DNA of 64,000 nucleotides from Limanda limanda (Eukaryota > Chordata > Actinopteri > Pleuronectiformes > Pleuronectidae), in the NCBI RefSeq assembly GCF_963576545.1, contig NC_083658.1, positions 9,565,428-9,629,427 of the forward strand. The letters run 5' to 3'. Below the pieces are notes generated by a model, which saw nothing but the letters and a program-made list of their open reading frames with translations, was not told the origin of the DNA and did no database searches. Each line of letters starts with the position of its first letter. The first letter of the stretch is position 1. Positions 48,877-61,276 of this stretch are shown in pieces. Made by a program: the position numbers and the translations under genes.

Positions 48877-49306
48877 AGTATATATAGCTGTTTTAGTGGG
48901 ATTCCTACTTATTTTTGCTGAGTCATTCTACCACTTTTGATCTGAAATCAAATACCTCAACAAAGAAACAACATTTTAAACATCAACTAGCGCCAGATCT
49001 CTGCCGATCCTCGGACTTTCCACATAGTACCCAAATAACAAATCCACGTTTCTGGTTTTGAGTGACATGACTCTTATCTGCCATGACATTTGTTTGACAT
49101 ATGTGCCCACATCATTTTCTTGATGATTAACATGCAAACATACAACATACAACACACAGATGTGGGAACTTAGCTCAAAGTGTAGCAGTATAGTCCTGAT
49201 CTGGTTGAACGCCTGACCCCAATCTTCCTGAAGCATTTTTCCAGTGTTACCTCAACTATCCACACTTTAGGCATGCTGGTCATTTTCACAAACATAGTTT
49301 TATCGT

Positions 49307-49488
49307 CTGCGGCTGAGAGGTACAGCAGTCGTCCTCCAACCAGCAGGTCTGCAGTTCAATCCCAGTCTTCCCCCATCTGCATGACAAAGTGTTGTTGGCC
49401 AAGATACTGAACCCTGAATTGCCCGTCATAGACAGAAAGGGCTGCTAATAGATGCACTGTATGATTGCAATGAAATTAAATCTTGTAC
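49307..49488 (+). repeat. tRNA-derived SINE family, copy 4, nearly full length
   Basis: Head CTGCGGCTGAGAGGTACAGC with TCGTCCTCCAACCAGCAGGT and GCAGTTCAATCCCAG, then the body (GTTGGCCAAGATACTGAACC, TAGATGCACTGTATGATTGC) and an AAATTAAAT tail. The head aligns with 41093 and the body with the reverse of 40212, which is how the family structure was deduced. Confidence 0.7.
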
Positions 49489-51534
49489 ATATTTAATAGC
49501 TGCATGTGTTTTTACATTATATATTGAATTATATTGGTGGACCGATTCTTGGAGACCTGACGTCCACTAACCCAGACTGTGCTGGGCCATATACGAAATA
49601 GGTGGTGCATTATGCTAAACACATGGCATATGCCATTTTGAGAACATTCTGGGCATCTGTATGAATTTTTAAGATTTTCCGTTTGAGGGCAATGACCCAA
49701 CTGAAATGTGGTTGGGGTGGCAAGGAGTGAGTCATGACTGCTAAGCCAATAAAGACACCAGCTCTGTCAGCTCCAGAATAACAAGTCCACTGTCCGACAC
49801 ATGGCTGTCGAAGATTAGAAGCTAATGCGAGAATCTTCGTGGTGATTCTCCTCCACTTAGCCACCTCTGATGTAGATGTTTTGGGAACATTTCTTTGTGT
49901 TCTCTGTCAAAGTAACCATTTGGATGAGCTATTTGCTGTTCCCTTTCATTATCCTCCAGACGTGCTGTGCTCTTTTTTAAATATGGGCAAAATGAGCACG
50001 CCATCTCCAAAGCAGTAATTGCTGAAAATTCGTTTGCAGCTTGCAATTATCTTCACTATCCTTGGCTCACAACATTTATTCAAAGGGTAGTATATCACAC
50101 TCGTCGTACACTTTCTCTGAGGAAAACAGGCGAGTAGGACGGGGGGTAGTCGAGGGGTTGTTGGTGCTGCTGCCTCCATCATCTGTCATTGGAGGGTTGT
50201 CCAGGACGATTCAAAAAAACAACACAGCCTTGTATCCGGGAGATTTACTCGAGCAACTTAAAAAACAAACAAACTAGTAAACAACATCCTGCTTTAGCTC
50301 ATTTGATCAGCTGTGATTGGCCACAAACAGCCGTGTCCATGTGCAGGTCAAAGCTGGCAGGGACGTCCTTCTCCTCTCAGGGCAAAACCATCTGGGCCTA
50401 TTTTTCAAGCCTCTATCAAATCCCTCCAGTGCATCTGCTTCATTCTGTCGCGCAGTCTGTAGCGGCTCTGAAAAAGCTGATGCTTGAAACGGCAACATCT
50501 CCTCCGTACAACCCACCCCCCACCCCCAAGTTGTTTCAGACAGCAGAGTTTGGAGAGAGTACACGGCTTCAACATGAATATCAATATAGTTTGGTTTTTG
50601 TTTAGAATCGTAATGAAGGCTGAGCGCAGAGCTGTGACAACGCTGACCTTTAAAAGCCAGGTTTGCTTAGAAAACCGAGGCTCGGGTTATATAAGAGGAA
50701 ACTTTCCGAGTTATAAGAGCAAACAGAGTGAAGTGAGAGATAGCTCCACGGTTTACCTCTCCCGCAACCAAATGAGAGGTAGTGGCTTCACAGAGGAGCG
50801 GCTGTAAAGGGATAACTCAAGATTTGAATTGCTTGAACAACGGCTCCTCCTATATGCATGCAGGAAGTTGTATAACTGTAGAATGCAAAAATGTAACTGC
50901 ACGACAGCTGTTGGCAAAGGCAACAGGGTAAGAAACGCTTGAAATTGATTTTGCATGTTGCTTCTACACTGGTAGATCAGCAAAGGTTACAAAAGATCCA
51001 ATCAGCAAGCGGTTGTACGTGTCTACATCATCATTTCAAAACATCTCGGTTTACGGAGCCGTGCAGTTTTCAAACGAAATGGGCTTTTTCAAACTTCTTT
51101 GTTTTAGTGCGTCTAAACCTCTAGTGTAGTTGTAACTTCTGTGAGTGGGTGCATTATCAAATTAAATCATAGTAGTGGGGATTTTGCCCGAAACTCTTCA
51201 GTGCCAGTGGCACTGGAAACATCTTTTCCCTGTTTTCTGAAGGCCCTAGACTGTTTCTGCATTTAATTTTAGCAAAATATTACCAGACCAAGTTGATGAC
51301 TGTTAGATCTTTGTTTGAAACTTTAAGTGTTCTAAAATCTCTGCTTTCAAAAAAGCTGCTGCAACAGTTTAAATGATTGCTCAAAACATGTATAAAGCTG
51401 CATATAAATGTTTGACCCTCCACAATTATTTGCTTTTATCTCTGGTTTAGTTACTGTCTTTATTGAAATTTTTCCCTTTCATCCTTAATTTGCCTATAAA
51501 AGTCTAATTTCCTCGGTGTATTTTACTGCTTTGT

Positions 51535-51590
51535 TCTGCCTCAGCCCTTTGTGTTTTATAAAGTGCTGCATAAATAAAGGTTTGAATATA
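51535..51590 (+). repeat. Possible LINE-like tail
   Basis: TTATAAAGTGCTGCATAAATAAAGGTTTGAAT resembles the end of fish LINEs. It is short and isolated, so weak. (Shown as two adjoining parts: TTATAAAGTGCTGCATAA, ATAAAGGTTTGAAT.). Confidence 0.3.
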
Positions 51591-54116
51591 AGTATTATTG
51601 TTTGGACTCACTCTTCTTTCCCAACAAATAACACAGTGAGTTTTACAGGCGTTAGCAGTTGCATTTCAGAACTGTGGACAGAGCCAGGTTAGCTGATCCC
51701 CCTTGTGAAGCTAAGATAAACTTGATTGAGGGTCTCTCTTTAACACACAGGCAGGATATAGGTCTCCTCATCTTACTTTGAATAAAAAAAGGAAAACAGC
51801 TGTTAGTGTTGAACTTTCTTTAGGGTGATTTCCTGAATCAATGGGAAAAATACTGTCACAGGAGGGCGGACGACAAAGGGTGATGCATTGACAGCGAGTG
51901 GACGCCGCTGATTAGTCTGGAACATGGCAGTGGCACACATTGTCAAAAGCACACACCGAGCACCATTTGTCATGTTAATGACCGTTCTGCCAAGGCGACA
52001 GATGACTCTGCGCACCCTCCTCCCCTCCCCTCGGCAACGTTATGTGTGCCGGCCAAGACGAGAAGCATGTTTTGCGAGATGTCTTTTCCTTTCTCTCTCT
52101 TGCAGCACGGTCGGAGCTGCAGCTGCAGCCCTCTGCCTTTCTGTGCCACGTCAGAAGGCATCACCTCACCCTCTGACTTACGGCCGTGGTGGATATCTGC
52201 CTCTGCTGCCGCATGTTGTGAGATAGGCACGGCGATGACACATTTCCATCTTACTCCTCAAGTGTTGTTGATTACTCAGAGGGGGTGGGCTGAATAGTAA
52301 TGACCTCCTCCTGGCCACGGCTGTCCTTGCATGCATGGAGGAGTCATGAAGGAGCAGGAGGAGAAGGGAGGCTGGGTACCTGACCTACAGCTAGAGAGTC
52401 CGCTATGTCAAATTAGAATAAATCACAGTGAAACAGAACAAAACAACGGGAATCAGACAGAAAAGAGAGACTAGAGGGGATATAGAGGGTAAGTGAGGAT
52501 AGATATTTGACTTAAAGACAGTTTCACTTGCTTTTAGGCTTTGTATTAAGCCTATAAAGAGGCCCTGGATGTCTGTTCTAAATGGAGATAATACCAATGC
52601 TAATCTTCTGACTGAGTAATATGGTAAACACCATCACATCACAGTGTCATACTGTTCCTCTCAAGCTGCTACAGTGAGGAGTGTTTCCACATTTAGGTCT
52701 TCGGTTCGTGGTTTTGTTGTACTATACATTTGATACAGTATATATACATTTGGTTTCACATTGCAGTTTTACAAGCAGACTAAAGAGCTGCTGTCATCAC
52801 ATATGAGTCTCTACTCTACTATTACATTATAATTGCAATGGCATTATTGCAGGCAGCACGGCTCATAGAGTTACGATCAAATCTCCTCCTCTCTGCCTGC
52901 ACCTGCTGTGGTTAATTTTCACTCCTCCCTGTTATTTTTCTCTTTGTCCTTATAGTTAAGCAGGTGATGGATATGAAAAAATTCAGAAAGATCTAATGTC
53001 AATTTGAACTGGACCGAGACCACGTCTTTTGTTCTGATCAATTTTTTTTATTTGTTCGAGGCTGTGGTCAAGCACCGATTTAACATCTTTGTGATCGTGA
53101 TGGCATCTGATAATGGATTATGATTACAACTACAAAGCTTTGTTGCATACTTTAAACATTGCTGCACCTCCCTGTTAAGTCAGGCATTGCATTCTCTTAT
53201 GAATGTTTTAAATATTGTTATTTTGTCGATGTTACACGCGTCGTCTATTCAACTTTTGTCCATCCTGGGAGAGGGATCTTTTGCATGCGGCTCTCTCTAT
53301 GAAGCTTAAGCGTTTCTCCTCCTCTCTGTCTCTCTCTCTCTCTCACCCACTGGTTTTGTAGCAAATAGAAAGCAAAGCAGCAGCACGTCTCCATCAGGCA
53401 GCCATCACTAGTCATCTCACGTCTCGCCACAATGGGCAGTAGGGGGTTAGGAGAGAAAATGGAGAGTGTCATGTGCCTGTGACAGATCCCAGTGCGCTGT
53501 AATGAAGCTCACCGTCACTCTGGCTCACGTGACAGCTTCCTGAGGCCAGATGGCACTCCGTCTTATCCAAGAGAGCTCATCCTGGCATCTCCAGTACCTC
53601 ATTCGCTGGAACCAAAATTTGTCCTCACTAATAGTCCACTGCAGCTCTGGTGCAAACTGCAACCTGTGGGCCCTGAAGAGAGAACCTAGATCATGGCCTA
53701 GTTGATGTACAATCCTGCAATCTTAATGACTGCCCCCGAATGTGTTGTGCCTTGAAGGGTCAGTCTAATGTCTGCTTGTGCCCCGGCCTCCGGCCTGTCA
53801 GGAAGGTATCTTTGGTGATAAATCATGCACTTTCTCTGCCAATGTTTTCTGTTTCCTACTTGTAGTGAGACGACATTCACCACTAACTGTTGGTCTCAGC
53901 TGCAAGAGGCACCAGTAGGTTGCAGCAAGGCAAGTGTAAAATAAAATATTAAGCCAGAGCATTCCCGAAACTATATGGCATGCTGGCATGACAGGCTGGG
54001 GTGAGTGGGGTGGCCGGATCAACCTGATGGTTATTAGAGTCACTCCCTACTGCCTGAGTGTTGCTTAATAATTGTTAAGAAACACTCACACACACACTGA
54101 TGCATAATAAATGATA

Positions 54117-54124
54117 ATCTGGGT
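54117..54124 (+). repeat. 8-bp target-site duplication, left of hAT element
   Basis: ATCTGGGT, repeated exactly at 55409-55416. Confidence 0.92.
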
Positions 54125-54367
54125 CAGTGTTAATTTCGTTGACGATAACGATAACGAAAAATATTCGTCAACGCCCCTTTTCCCATGACTAAGACGAGAC
54201 GAAGACGTAACGAAATGGATCTTTGAAAATAAAAACTATGACGAAATCTATTTAAATTTTCGTTAACGAGACGAGACGAAACGAAAATGTTGGCGGTTGA
54301 CTAAGTCACAACAATTTTTAAAAACATAATCGTATCAGGCCGTCATGAAGTACCCGGAGCGGAGAGT

Positions 54368-54396
54368 GTGTGTGTCTGTGTGTGTGTGTGTGTCTG
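54368..54396 (+). repeat. TG microsatellite inside the hAT element
   Basis: TG units with TC interruptions. Confidence 0.9.
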
Positions 54397-54640
54397 TCAG
54401 ACAGCGCACCGGTCCCGAGGCTCCGCCCCCGCGCACTCGCTCAGAGAGACAGAGATCAGAGATCGTTCACATGAAGCAGGCGCTCACTGACTCACCGGCT
54501 GCTTCTTAACTATGGAAACAGTGAAAACACAGAGTTCCTCTGGTCTCAGCTGCTCTGAGATCAGCGCCGCAGCTTCTGGATCAGAGCAGAGGCTGCAGTT
54601 GGTTTCTACCGAGCTTCAGTTTCCTCCTCCGGTCTGATCT
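54395..54640 (+). other. GC-rich block inside the hAT element, possible old promoter and first exon
   Basis: Contains CTCCGCCCCCGCG (a GC-box on the minus strand) and several CpG, unlike the AT-rich surroundings. An ATG at 54512 opens a 41-codon frame (METVKTQSSSGLSCSE...) ending TGA at 54635-54637, rich in Ser and without a known domain. It may be what is left of the 5' end of the parent transposase gene, or captured host promoter DNA. No evidence separates these. Confidence 0.35.
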
Positions 54641-54989
54641 GCTTTCACTTTTTGTTTTCACATTTCGCCAACGGCAACTAAAATATATAGGCTGCAGCTA
54701 TATGTTTTTATTTATTTCAAAATAGGGTACTTCTTATTTCATACATTTCCCACAAATATGGGGATGACTCAAATAACCCTACATAGTTCTGCGTTTAATT
54801 TATTTCAAAGTAGGCCTACACTTGCCTGTGTATTTTCTTCTCCTCTTCATAAGCATTTGGTGTTTCCCTTTGTTGTAACAGGTAAAAATAAATAAAATGT
54901 CAACAGTTTTCTTTATTGTTGTTCTATAATTTCATAAATGCAATAATCTACAGATTAGTATAGTATAACTTTATATAACATTTTATCAG

Positions 54990-55100
54990 CTTTGTTATCA
55001 AATATGTTTTGCGGCTCCAGACAAATTTTATTTGGGGGAAGAGGGGGCAAAATGGCTCTTTTGATAGTAAAGGTTGCCGACCCTTGCTATAGACCTATAG
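54990..55100 (-). mobile_element. Possible nested transposon end inside the hAT element
   Basis: GCGGCTCCAGACAAATTTTAT, a purine-rich GGGGGAAGAGGGGGCAAAATGG and GGTTGCCGACCCTTG together resemble the end of a separate fish hAT repeat. The opposite end was not found. (The first phrase is at 55012-55032.). Confidence 0.3.
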
Positions 55101-55229
55101 GAGGGACATCTAATGGACAACATTAGATGTCTAGACTAGTACGCAGTTGTAGACACAACACAAGGGGTCCCTGGACCTGAGAAGGGAAGATAAGGAGTTT
55201 AATGTGGCTATTAAATGTGACTAAAACTA

Positions 55230-55320
55230 GACTAAAATGTAATTTGTTTTCGTCGACTAAAACTAGACTAAAATGTTATTTGTTTTCGTCGACTAAAACT
55301 AGACTAAAACTAAGAAGGAT
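55230..55320 (+). repeat. Three tandem units in the right end of the hAT element
   Basis: A block of about 44 bp built from GACTAAAACTAGACTAAAAT and TTTGTTTTCGTC is repeated, with a third partial unit. Such subterminal repeats are usual transposase binding sites in hAT elements. Confidence 0.75.
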
Positions 55321-55408
55321 AAAAATGACTGAAACTATACTAAAACTAATATGCATTTTCGTCAAAAGACTAAGACTAAATCAAAAATAGCTGCCAAAAT
55401 TAACACTG

Positions 55409-55416
55409 ATCTGGGT
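55409..55416 (+). repeat. 8-bp target-site duplication, right of hAT element
   Basis: ATCTGGGT, identical to 54117-54124. Confidence 0.92.
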
Positions 55417-55439
55417 ACACAGATGTGTGCAACATGGTT

Positions 55440-55850
55440 AAAAATATCACTGTATTGCCATCAAGGAATCCTTTGGCACAAATATTCACTTGGACTCAAG
55501 GATTAACTCACTCAATCTTGGTAGCCAGAGGTCAAAAGTCACTTTGGCCTCACAAAGTATGTTAATGTATTTCAGGAACAAGATATCTTAAGATCAGCTT
55601 TAGGGAATGTCTTAAAATCTGGCACACTTGGACTCAAGGCTGACCTGATTAAAATATGGTGATCCAAGGTCAAAAGGTCAAGTTCAATGTGACCTCACAA
55701 ATGCCTTTCTTTGCCGAGTGAGTGTGATATTTCCGGAACACTTTGAGGGAGTTCCTTGACATTGGCACACATATTCACTTGAAGTTAGATTTCATTTTGA
55801 TAGCCAAAGGCTAAGGTCACGGTTGCCTCACAAAGTATGATAATAATTTC
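55440..55850 (+). repeat. Minisatellite, about 140-bp unit, three diverged copies
   Basis: The phrase TTCACTTGGACTCAAGG recurs at about 55487, 55624 and (diverged) 55771. Each is followed by a GGTCAAAGGTCA-like block and CCTCACAAAGT. The units are well diverged, so the array is old. Confidence 0.75.
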
Positions 55851-57289
55851 TCTTGATTGAATGTTTGGAAACCGCTAGCTGATTGGGTCTTTACGTCACA
55901 ACGTAGCTTTCCCTGATTGGTCGAGCTCCTATCAAATGATCCTCTTCTGGAGAGAAAACAACCCGAATTAGCCTTGGCTACCAATTTAGAACACAATATG
56001 GATAATCAATTACAAGCATTCCCGACCTCTGTTCTCTTGTCTTTGTTAACAGGTCTGCATTTTAAAATGTTACAACTTCATACATGCGTGGGAGACTAGC
56101 TATTATTCAATTTATCTGCGAGAATTCCCAAAATAATAATAAAATGCTTCCTGTAAACACCAGCCTGCACATGCCCAGAGTGAACTGGTTTCTAGGTGAG
56201 TCACTGTTGAGATTAAAACGGAAGCAGATCCTTGTGCCCAACAGGGTGTGTGAGGTGCGAGCGGTGAAGGGTGATGAGTGTCTAATGGCTTCTCTCACTC
56301 CACTCACACCCTTTTTCTTTATCTGCCCCTCAAGCTCACCATCCCTTCGCACAAGATGTCTGCCTCAGCTCAGCGTCACACTGTTCACACACTCCCTGCA
56401 CCAGACAGCTTTGCACATTCGCACCTTTCCAGCAGCAGCTGGAGGTATCTGTTTGAATCCTTTGAACCACAAAGCCATGGCAATTAGTGAGGTGAGGGGA
56501 CTGCTGCTTCCGGACATTTAGAAGACATTCAGCTGTGTCCTTTTTCACTTTTATTCCAGCTTTTGCAAACACCACCGTTAAAAATAATATATACAATCCT
56601 TATTTCCATCGGTTAATGGGGAAGAAAGCATCCAAAACATGATCAGGTCAGGCTGGAACAGAGATCAATAAAGATATTTAATTGCATCAGTTCCAGATTC
56701 AAGTTTGATGCAATACTTCAAGTTATGGACCCATGCTGCATCTAGCTGCATGATTGGTCTCCAATGCTACTTACCTTCAATATAAACCTCACCAAGAAAA
56801 ATCAGAAAAGAAGAGGAAAGTATGCCATCTCTTTTAGTAAAAAGTTAGTCAGCAGAGTAACTCTTGATGGCCAAGGTTTCTCTGTTTTGACAAATAAAAA
56901 CCTTGGTTGCTGGCCTATGCATAAGCTAACTCGGGGAATTGCTTCCACTTGTCATGAAGATCGCCAACTACATAGTTGTCAACTGTGCAGATTTATAAAT
57001 AACAAGTGCAGTGCCCATTCTAAACATGTCTGTTTGGAGGGGTTTGTGTATTGGACGTTGTGTGCAGAGCTTTTTATAAAAAAGTCGATGATGCAGAGTG
57101 AACTTAGAATACTGCAGGCATCCGCAATGAAGATTATATAGTCAATGTTCAATTCTCTGAATTAATAGTGGAACTAATCTCTTATTGTTTGGCTTTATAA
57201 TAGCTTAAAATATCTGGGGTCAATCCCTTCCTATTGTTTCCTTTGTATTTTAACAGCGTAAATCACTTACAACATTTATATTTTATTAC

Positions 57290-57291
<2 letters not shown>

Positions 57292-57329
<38 letters not shown>
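57292..57329 (+). repeat. TA microsatellite
   Basis: About 19 TA units. Confidence 0.95.
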
Positions 57330-57331
<2 letters not shown>

Positions 57332-58493
57332 CGTCTTCTTTTATCAAGTTCCTTTTAATATAGATTTGTATATACTATTTTTAAAGGTTTTTTAATATAG
57401 TATTTTTAAGGTCTTTAATGACTTATTTTAATATGGGTCAATGCCTTTGTATAACATTGTGTCTGAATGGTTCTAAATAAATGAACTTGCTTTGTTATCC
57501 GTGCAAATTCAAGATTTGTACTGTTTACTTTACCTCTACTATTCTTACTTGAAAACTACAAGTCCTGCAGCTGTTTTACATTAAAAGGTTTCCACCAGGG
57601 AGCCAGTGGGATACTTTTATTGTCAAGTCGAGGATGTGGAGTGTATTTGTGACCGAGCTAGCAGAACTTAGCTGGCTGTGCAGTTGTTGAAATAAAAATC
57701 TGTCCCCAAAACAACATATGGACAAACTCAGCAGTGTTTATCCAGCTTATTGCTTTTAAACATAGCAGGCATGGAGTGATTGACATATTCGGGTGCCCTG
57801 GGGCAAACATTTACAGTTTGCCCCCCATTGACCCATCTGCTCACATTTATTTACAAATATGCAGCATTCGCAGCACCACAGAGAGTCAAACTGAAACCTG
57901 AACTCCCTGGTTCGGTTCCAAAGGTGAATAAATCCTTATTCAGAATGCCACCATTATTTGAATTTATCCTAGATATTGAATATATATATACGTTTCCGGA
58001 ACACAGAGCCGCTCTAAATATTGCATTTGCTGGCATAATACATTATAAAAGGCAAGTCAGTTAGTAGGTTTAGGGGCTAGTATATGTTTGATACTGTACT
58101 TGCAGTTACAGTCCAGCATCTGTGGGTTTGTATGCATGTTTGTTAAGAGTTTTGCATTAATGCCTCTAATTTTGATCATGATAAATTATATTCTAAAACT
58201 TGAAAAGGGGCCAAGATTGAATTTAGAGGAAAACCCTGTGTTTCCGCACGCTCACTGCTATTTTAACTTACAGTCTTTCAGTTGTGTTACTTTCTGTGAC
58301 TCCAATGAGAGCATCATTATATTCCAGTAAAACATCAAAATGACATCTCAATTTCTACAGTCACAATGGTTTTCTGTGTGTTCCTCTCCCCTTCCTCTCT
58401 TGTCTCTATCCGTATTCTCATCTACATTCCCTCTCTCTCCTCTTCTCTTTTTCTTCCCTCTCTGCAGTGCACACTTTTTCCAGAACACCTTCT

Positions 58494-58508
58494 CCCCCCC
58501 CCCCCCCC
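58494..58508 (+). repeat. Homopolymer C run
   Basis: Fifteen consecutive C after a CT-rich stretch. Confidence 0.9.
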
Positions 58509-58984
58509 TGGCTCTCAGGCAACTAAATATAGGGACTGGTGCAGACAGCTCGGCCTTATAACGAATGGTAAGCAGAACAGAGCAGTGTCGGTGTTTGGGT
58601 GAACTGTGGCTCCAACAGATAGTGAACCACATGCCAACAATAAAGAGTGCTTTACCTAAATAAGTGTGACAATGCTTTTGCGCTATAAATCACGGCTAAA
58701 TCTCTAAAATTACCGCGAAATATGCTCAGATGAGTACACATGGTATCTAAGTGGTAACAAGACTAATAATACTGGCATATAACTGGACGGTGTAAGAACT
58801 CATATCCCATATGAAGCAAAAGAGATTAATGTGAAATCTACAGAGCAGCACACACTGCATGTAGTTAAAGTCGGTTTGCAGGGGGCTGTTCTCTCGGCCC
58901 ACTTCAGAAGCTTTTTATAAACAGCCTATGGTCCAGAGTGGAGTTAGAAAACTTTGCAGCACTTCCTCTATCACACATCACTCA

Positions 58985-59093
58985 CGCAGTGCCGGCACAG
59001 CCGTAAGGGGCAATTTGGGGTTCAGTGTCCAAGGACACTTCAGCTATGGTTAGTGGACAACCCGCTCTACCTCCTGAGCCACAGCTGCAAGAT
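58985..59093 (-). repeat. tRNA-derived SINE family, copy 5
   Basis: AGGGGCAATTTGGGGTTCAG, AAGGACACTT and the tRNA-like head AACCCGCTCTACCTCCTGAG followed by CCACAGCTGC, with the head at the right. The part coding the left body is missing. Confidence 0.65.
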
Positions 59094-60321
59094 GTTTGCC
59101 TATAGCTATTAAAAATAATTGATAGAGCTGTGATTAGAAAAAGACAAATACTATTTTGCATATAGCTTTCCATTTTGAATAACTTCTTCAGAATTCTCAC
59201 TGTCTTCACTCTTAAGACATGTATGGGACATTTCTCAATGAGAGTAGCAATACATTCAAGTGAACTCAACTGCATCAGCTGCATATGATCATTAATATAG
59301 CATAATATTGATGCAAACCAGTTCATCATGTAAATTTGTTCGTTTTTGTTGAACATCACGTGAAGTCCCTAATTAGGACTCAGAGGGGAGAGTTTATGAA
59401 GATTTATTAGATTCATAAGAACTAAGCAAACATCTTTATTTGCAGTTGATATTTCAATTAAGAGTTTCAAAAGGGGAAAAGGGCTCCAGGTATACCCCCA
59501 TCTGGAGGGACATTTTCAAATTACTTCCTTCCAAAGCTTGACGTTATCGGCCTCCTCTCAGACTCCAACATTTTCTCCGGCGCCAGACATTTAGAGCCTG
59601 ACCCTTTATGTCAGAGTCTAGATAAAGTATCCCTGTGTGAGCCAGAAACTACTTTCATCTCACAGACAGGAACAAAGTAAGATGCACATCACTCGGGTGC
59701 AGATTCCAGCTTGGATCACTCTTCCCAGCACCAAATTGTTCAGCCTTATTGATGTTTTGCTGCAGAATGATTCAAGTAACTGAATAGGGCAGTGATGTAA
59801 GAGTATTTCTTTTAATTTGCATGTACTTATCTTATGCTGTGTGGGCCATCTAAGGCTGCACTAAAACACAACTATCTGTTAAGAATGCAGAAAAAATGCT
59901 AAGTGCCTCCTACACTGTGGTTCGCAGCTGATTGGCATTGGCAGAACGGAACACATGATAGCTGGAAGTGATGAAACCCCACACACGCAATCAAGGATGA
60001 GAATCATCCACCACATATCTTTGCATAAGTGTGTATGAGAGTGTGAAGGGATTGACCTGGTTGATTTTCTTCGCTATAAATACGAATAACATCTGAAAAC
60101 CATGTAAACATACACACCATTAAAGCAATCAGATATTGAAAACATGTATTTAACAAAAGTCTAAGAGGAGCTTGACTGCTACCCTCACTGCATGTACGCC
60201 CCAAACTACAATGGAAACGTCGTAGCTTTCAAAGACCAGAGCAGCCAGCTGGTGAAACGCTGGGAGCCAATTAGCCATTAAATCAATCACTAAATCAATA
60301 ACTCATGTTCTGATTCAATTA

Positions 60322-60573
<252 letters not shown>

Positions 60574-61201
60574 TTATTTTTGTATTCATACTATATTCAG
60601 TGTTTGGAAACAGATAGCAGAAAGACATCAGTGAAGTTTTCTTTTATTATATCAGAGGTTAGTATTTCAATTTCCGTTACTTTATGAGGAAAGTTGAATG
60701 TGTGAACCTCATAACGTCATGCAGAGGAGGTAATAATGAAAAAGGACAAAAGAGTGACATGCATACATTTCCAAAGCAAATGAAATGCAAAGCGACTATC
60801 CCATATCCTTAGGCTTAATGAGTGCAATTCAATAAACTGCTTCTGTGTTCAAGCATGTGACCCCACAAACCGTCACTCATTGTAACAATCTAGATATAGA
60901 GTAGTTTGAATAAGTCTGGCTCTCCATATAAACATGTGTGTACATAAGAGGGGTGACAAATCGAAATGGAGGCACTTCATACACCATAGTAAATGCAAAG
61001 GTGAACTGTTGAACCAAATGAGAGGATAATTAAAATACAAAATTGCAGTTAAAAGAGTAGTGGTCAGACTGGGGTCATTCTCTATGATAAACACTTAGTT
61101 TTGGTACTGAACTCTTGGTCTAATACCCTTGAATTATATTTCGCCATTAATGGAAATACCTGTTGAAGGATAAACTTTCTAACTTTGACACCCTCAGCGG
61201 G

Positions 61202-61242
<41 letters not shown>

Positions 61243-61243
61243 C

Positions 61244-61274
<31 letters not shown>
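61202..61274 (+). repeat. GATA tetranucleotide microsatellite
   Basis: About 18 GATA units with one GATC interruption near 61242. Confidence 0.95.

Positions 61275-61276
<2 letters not shown>

Larger units (their letters stand above)
54125..55408 (+). mobile_element. hAT-type transposon, complete ends, non-autonomous
   Basis: 1,284 bp with CAGTGTTAATTT at the left and AAATTAACACTG at the right (12-bp perfect inverted repeat) and an exact 8-bp duplication ATCTGGGT outside, the hAT signature. The left end carries repeated ACGATAACGA and ACGAGACGA words, and the right end three CGTCGACTAAAACTAGACTAA-like units. The middle is a GC-rich block (54395-54640) with a GC box and a short frame, then AT-rich DNA. 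There is no transposase domain, so mobility would need a partner elsewhere. The exact duplication suggests a fairly recent insertion into the nlgn4x intron. (The unit just quoted spans 55232-55313.). Confidence 0.93.
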
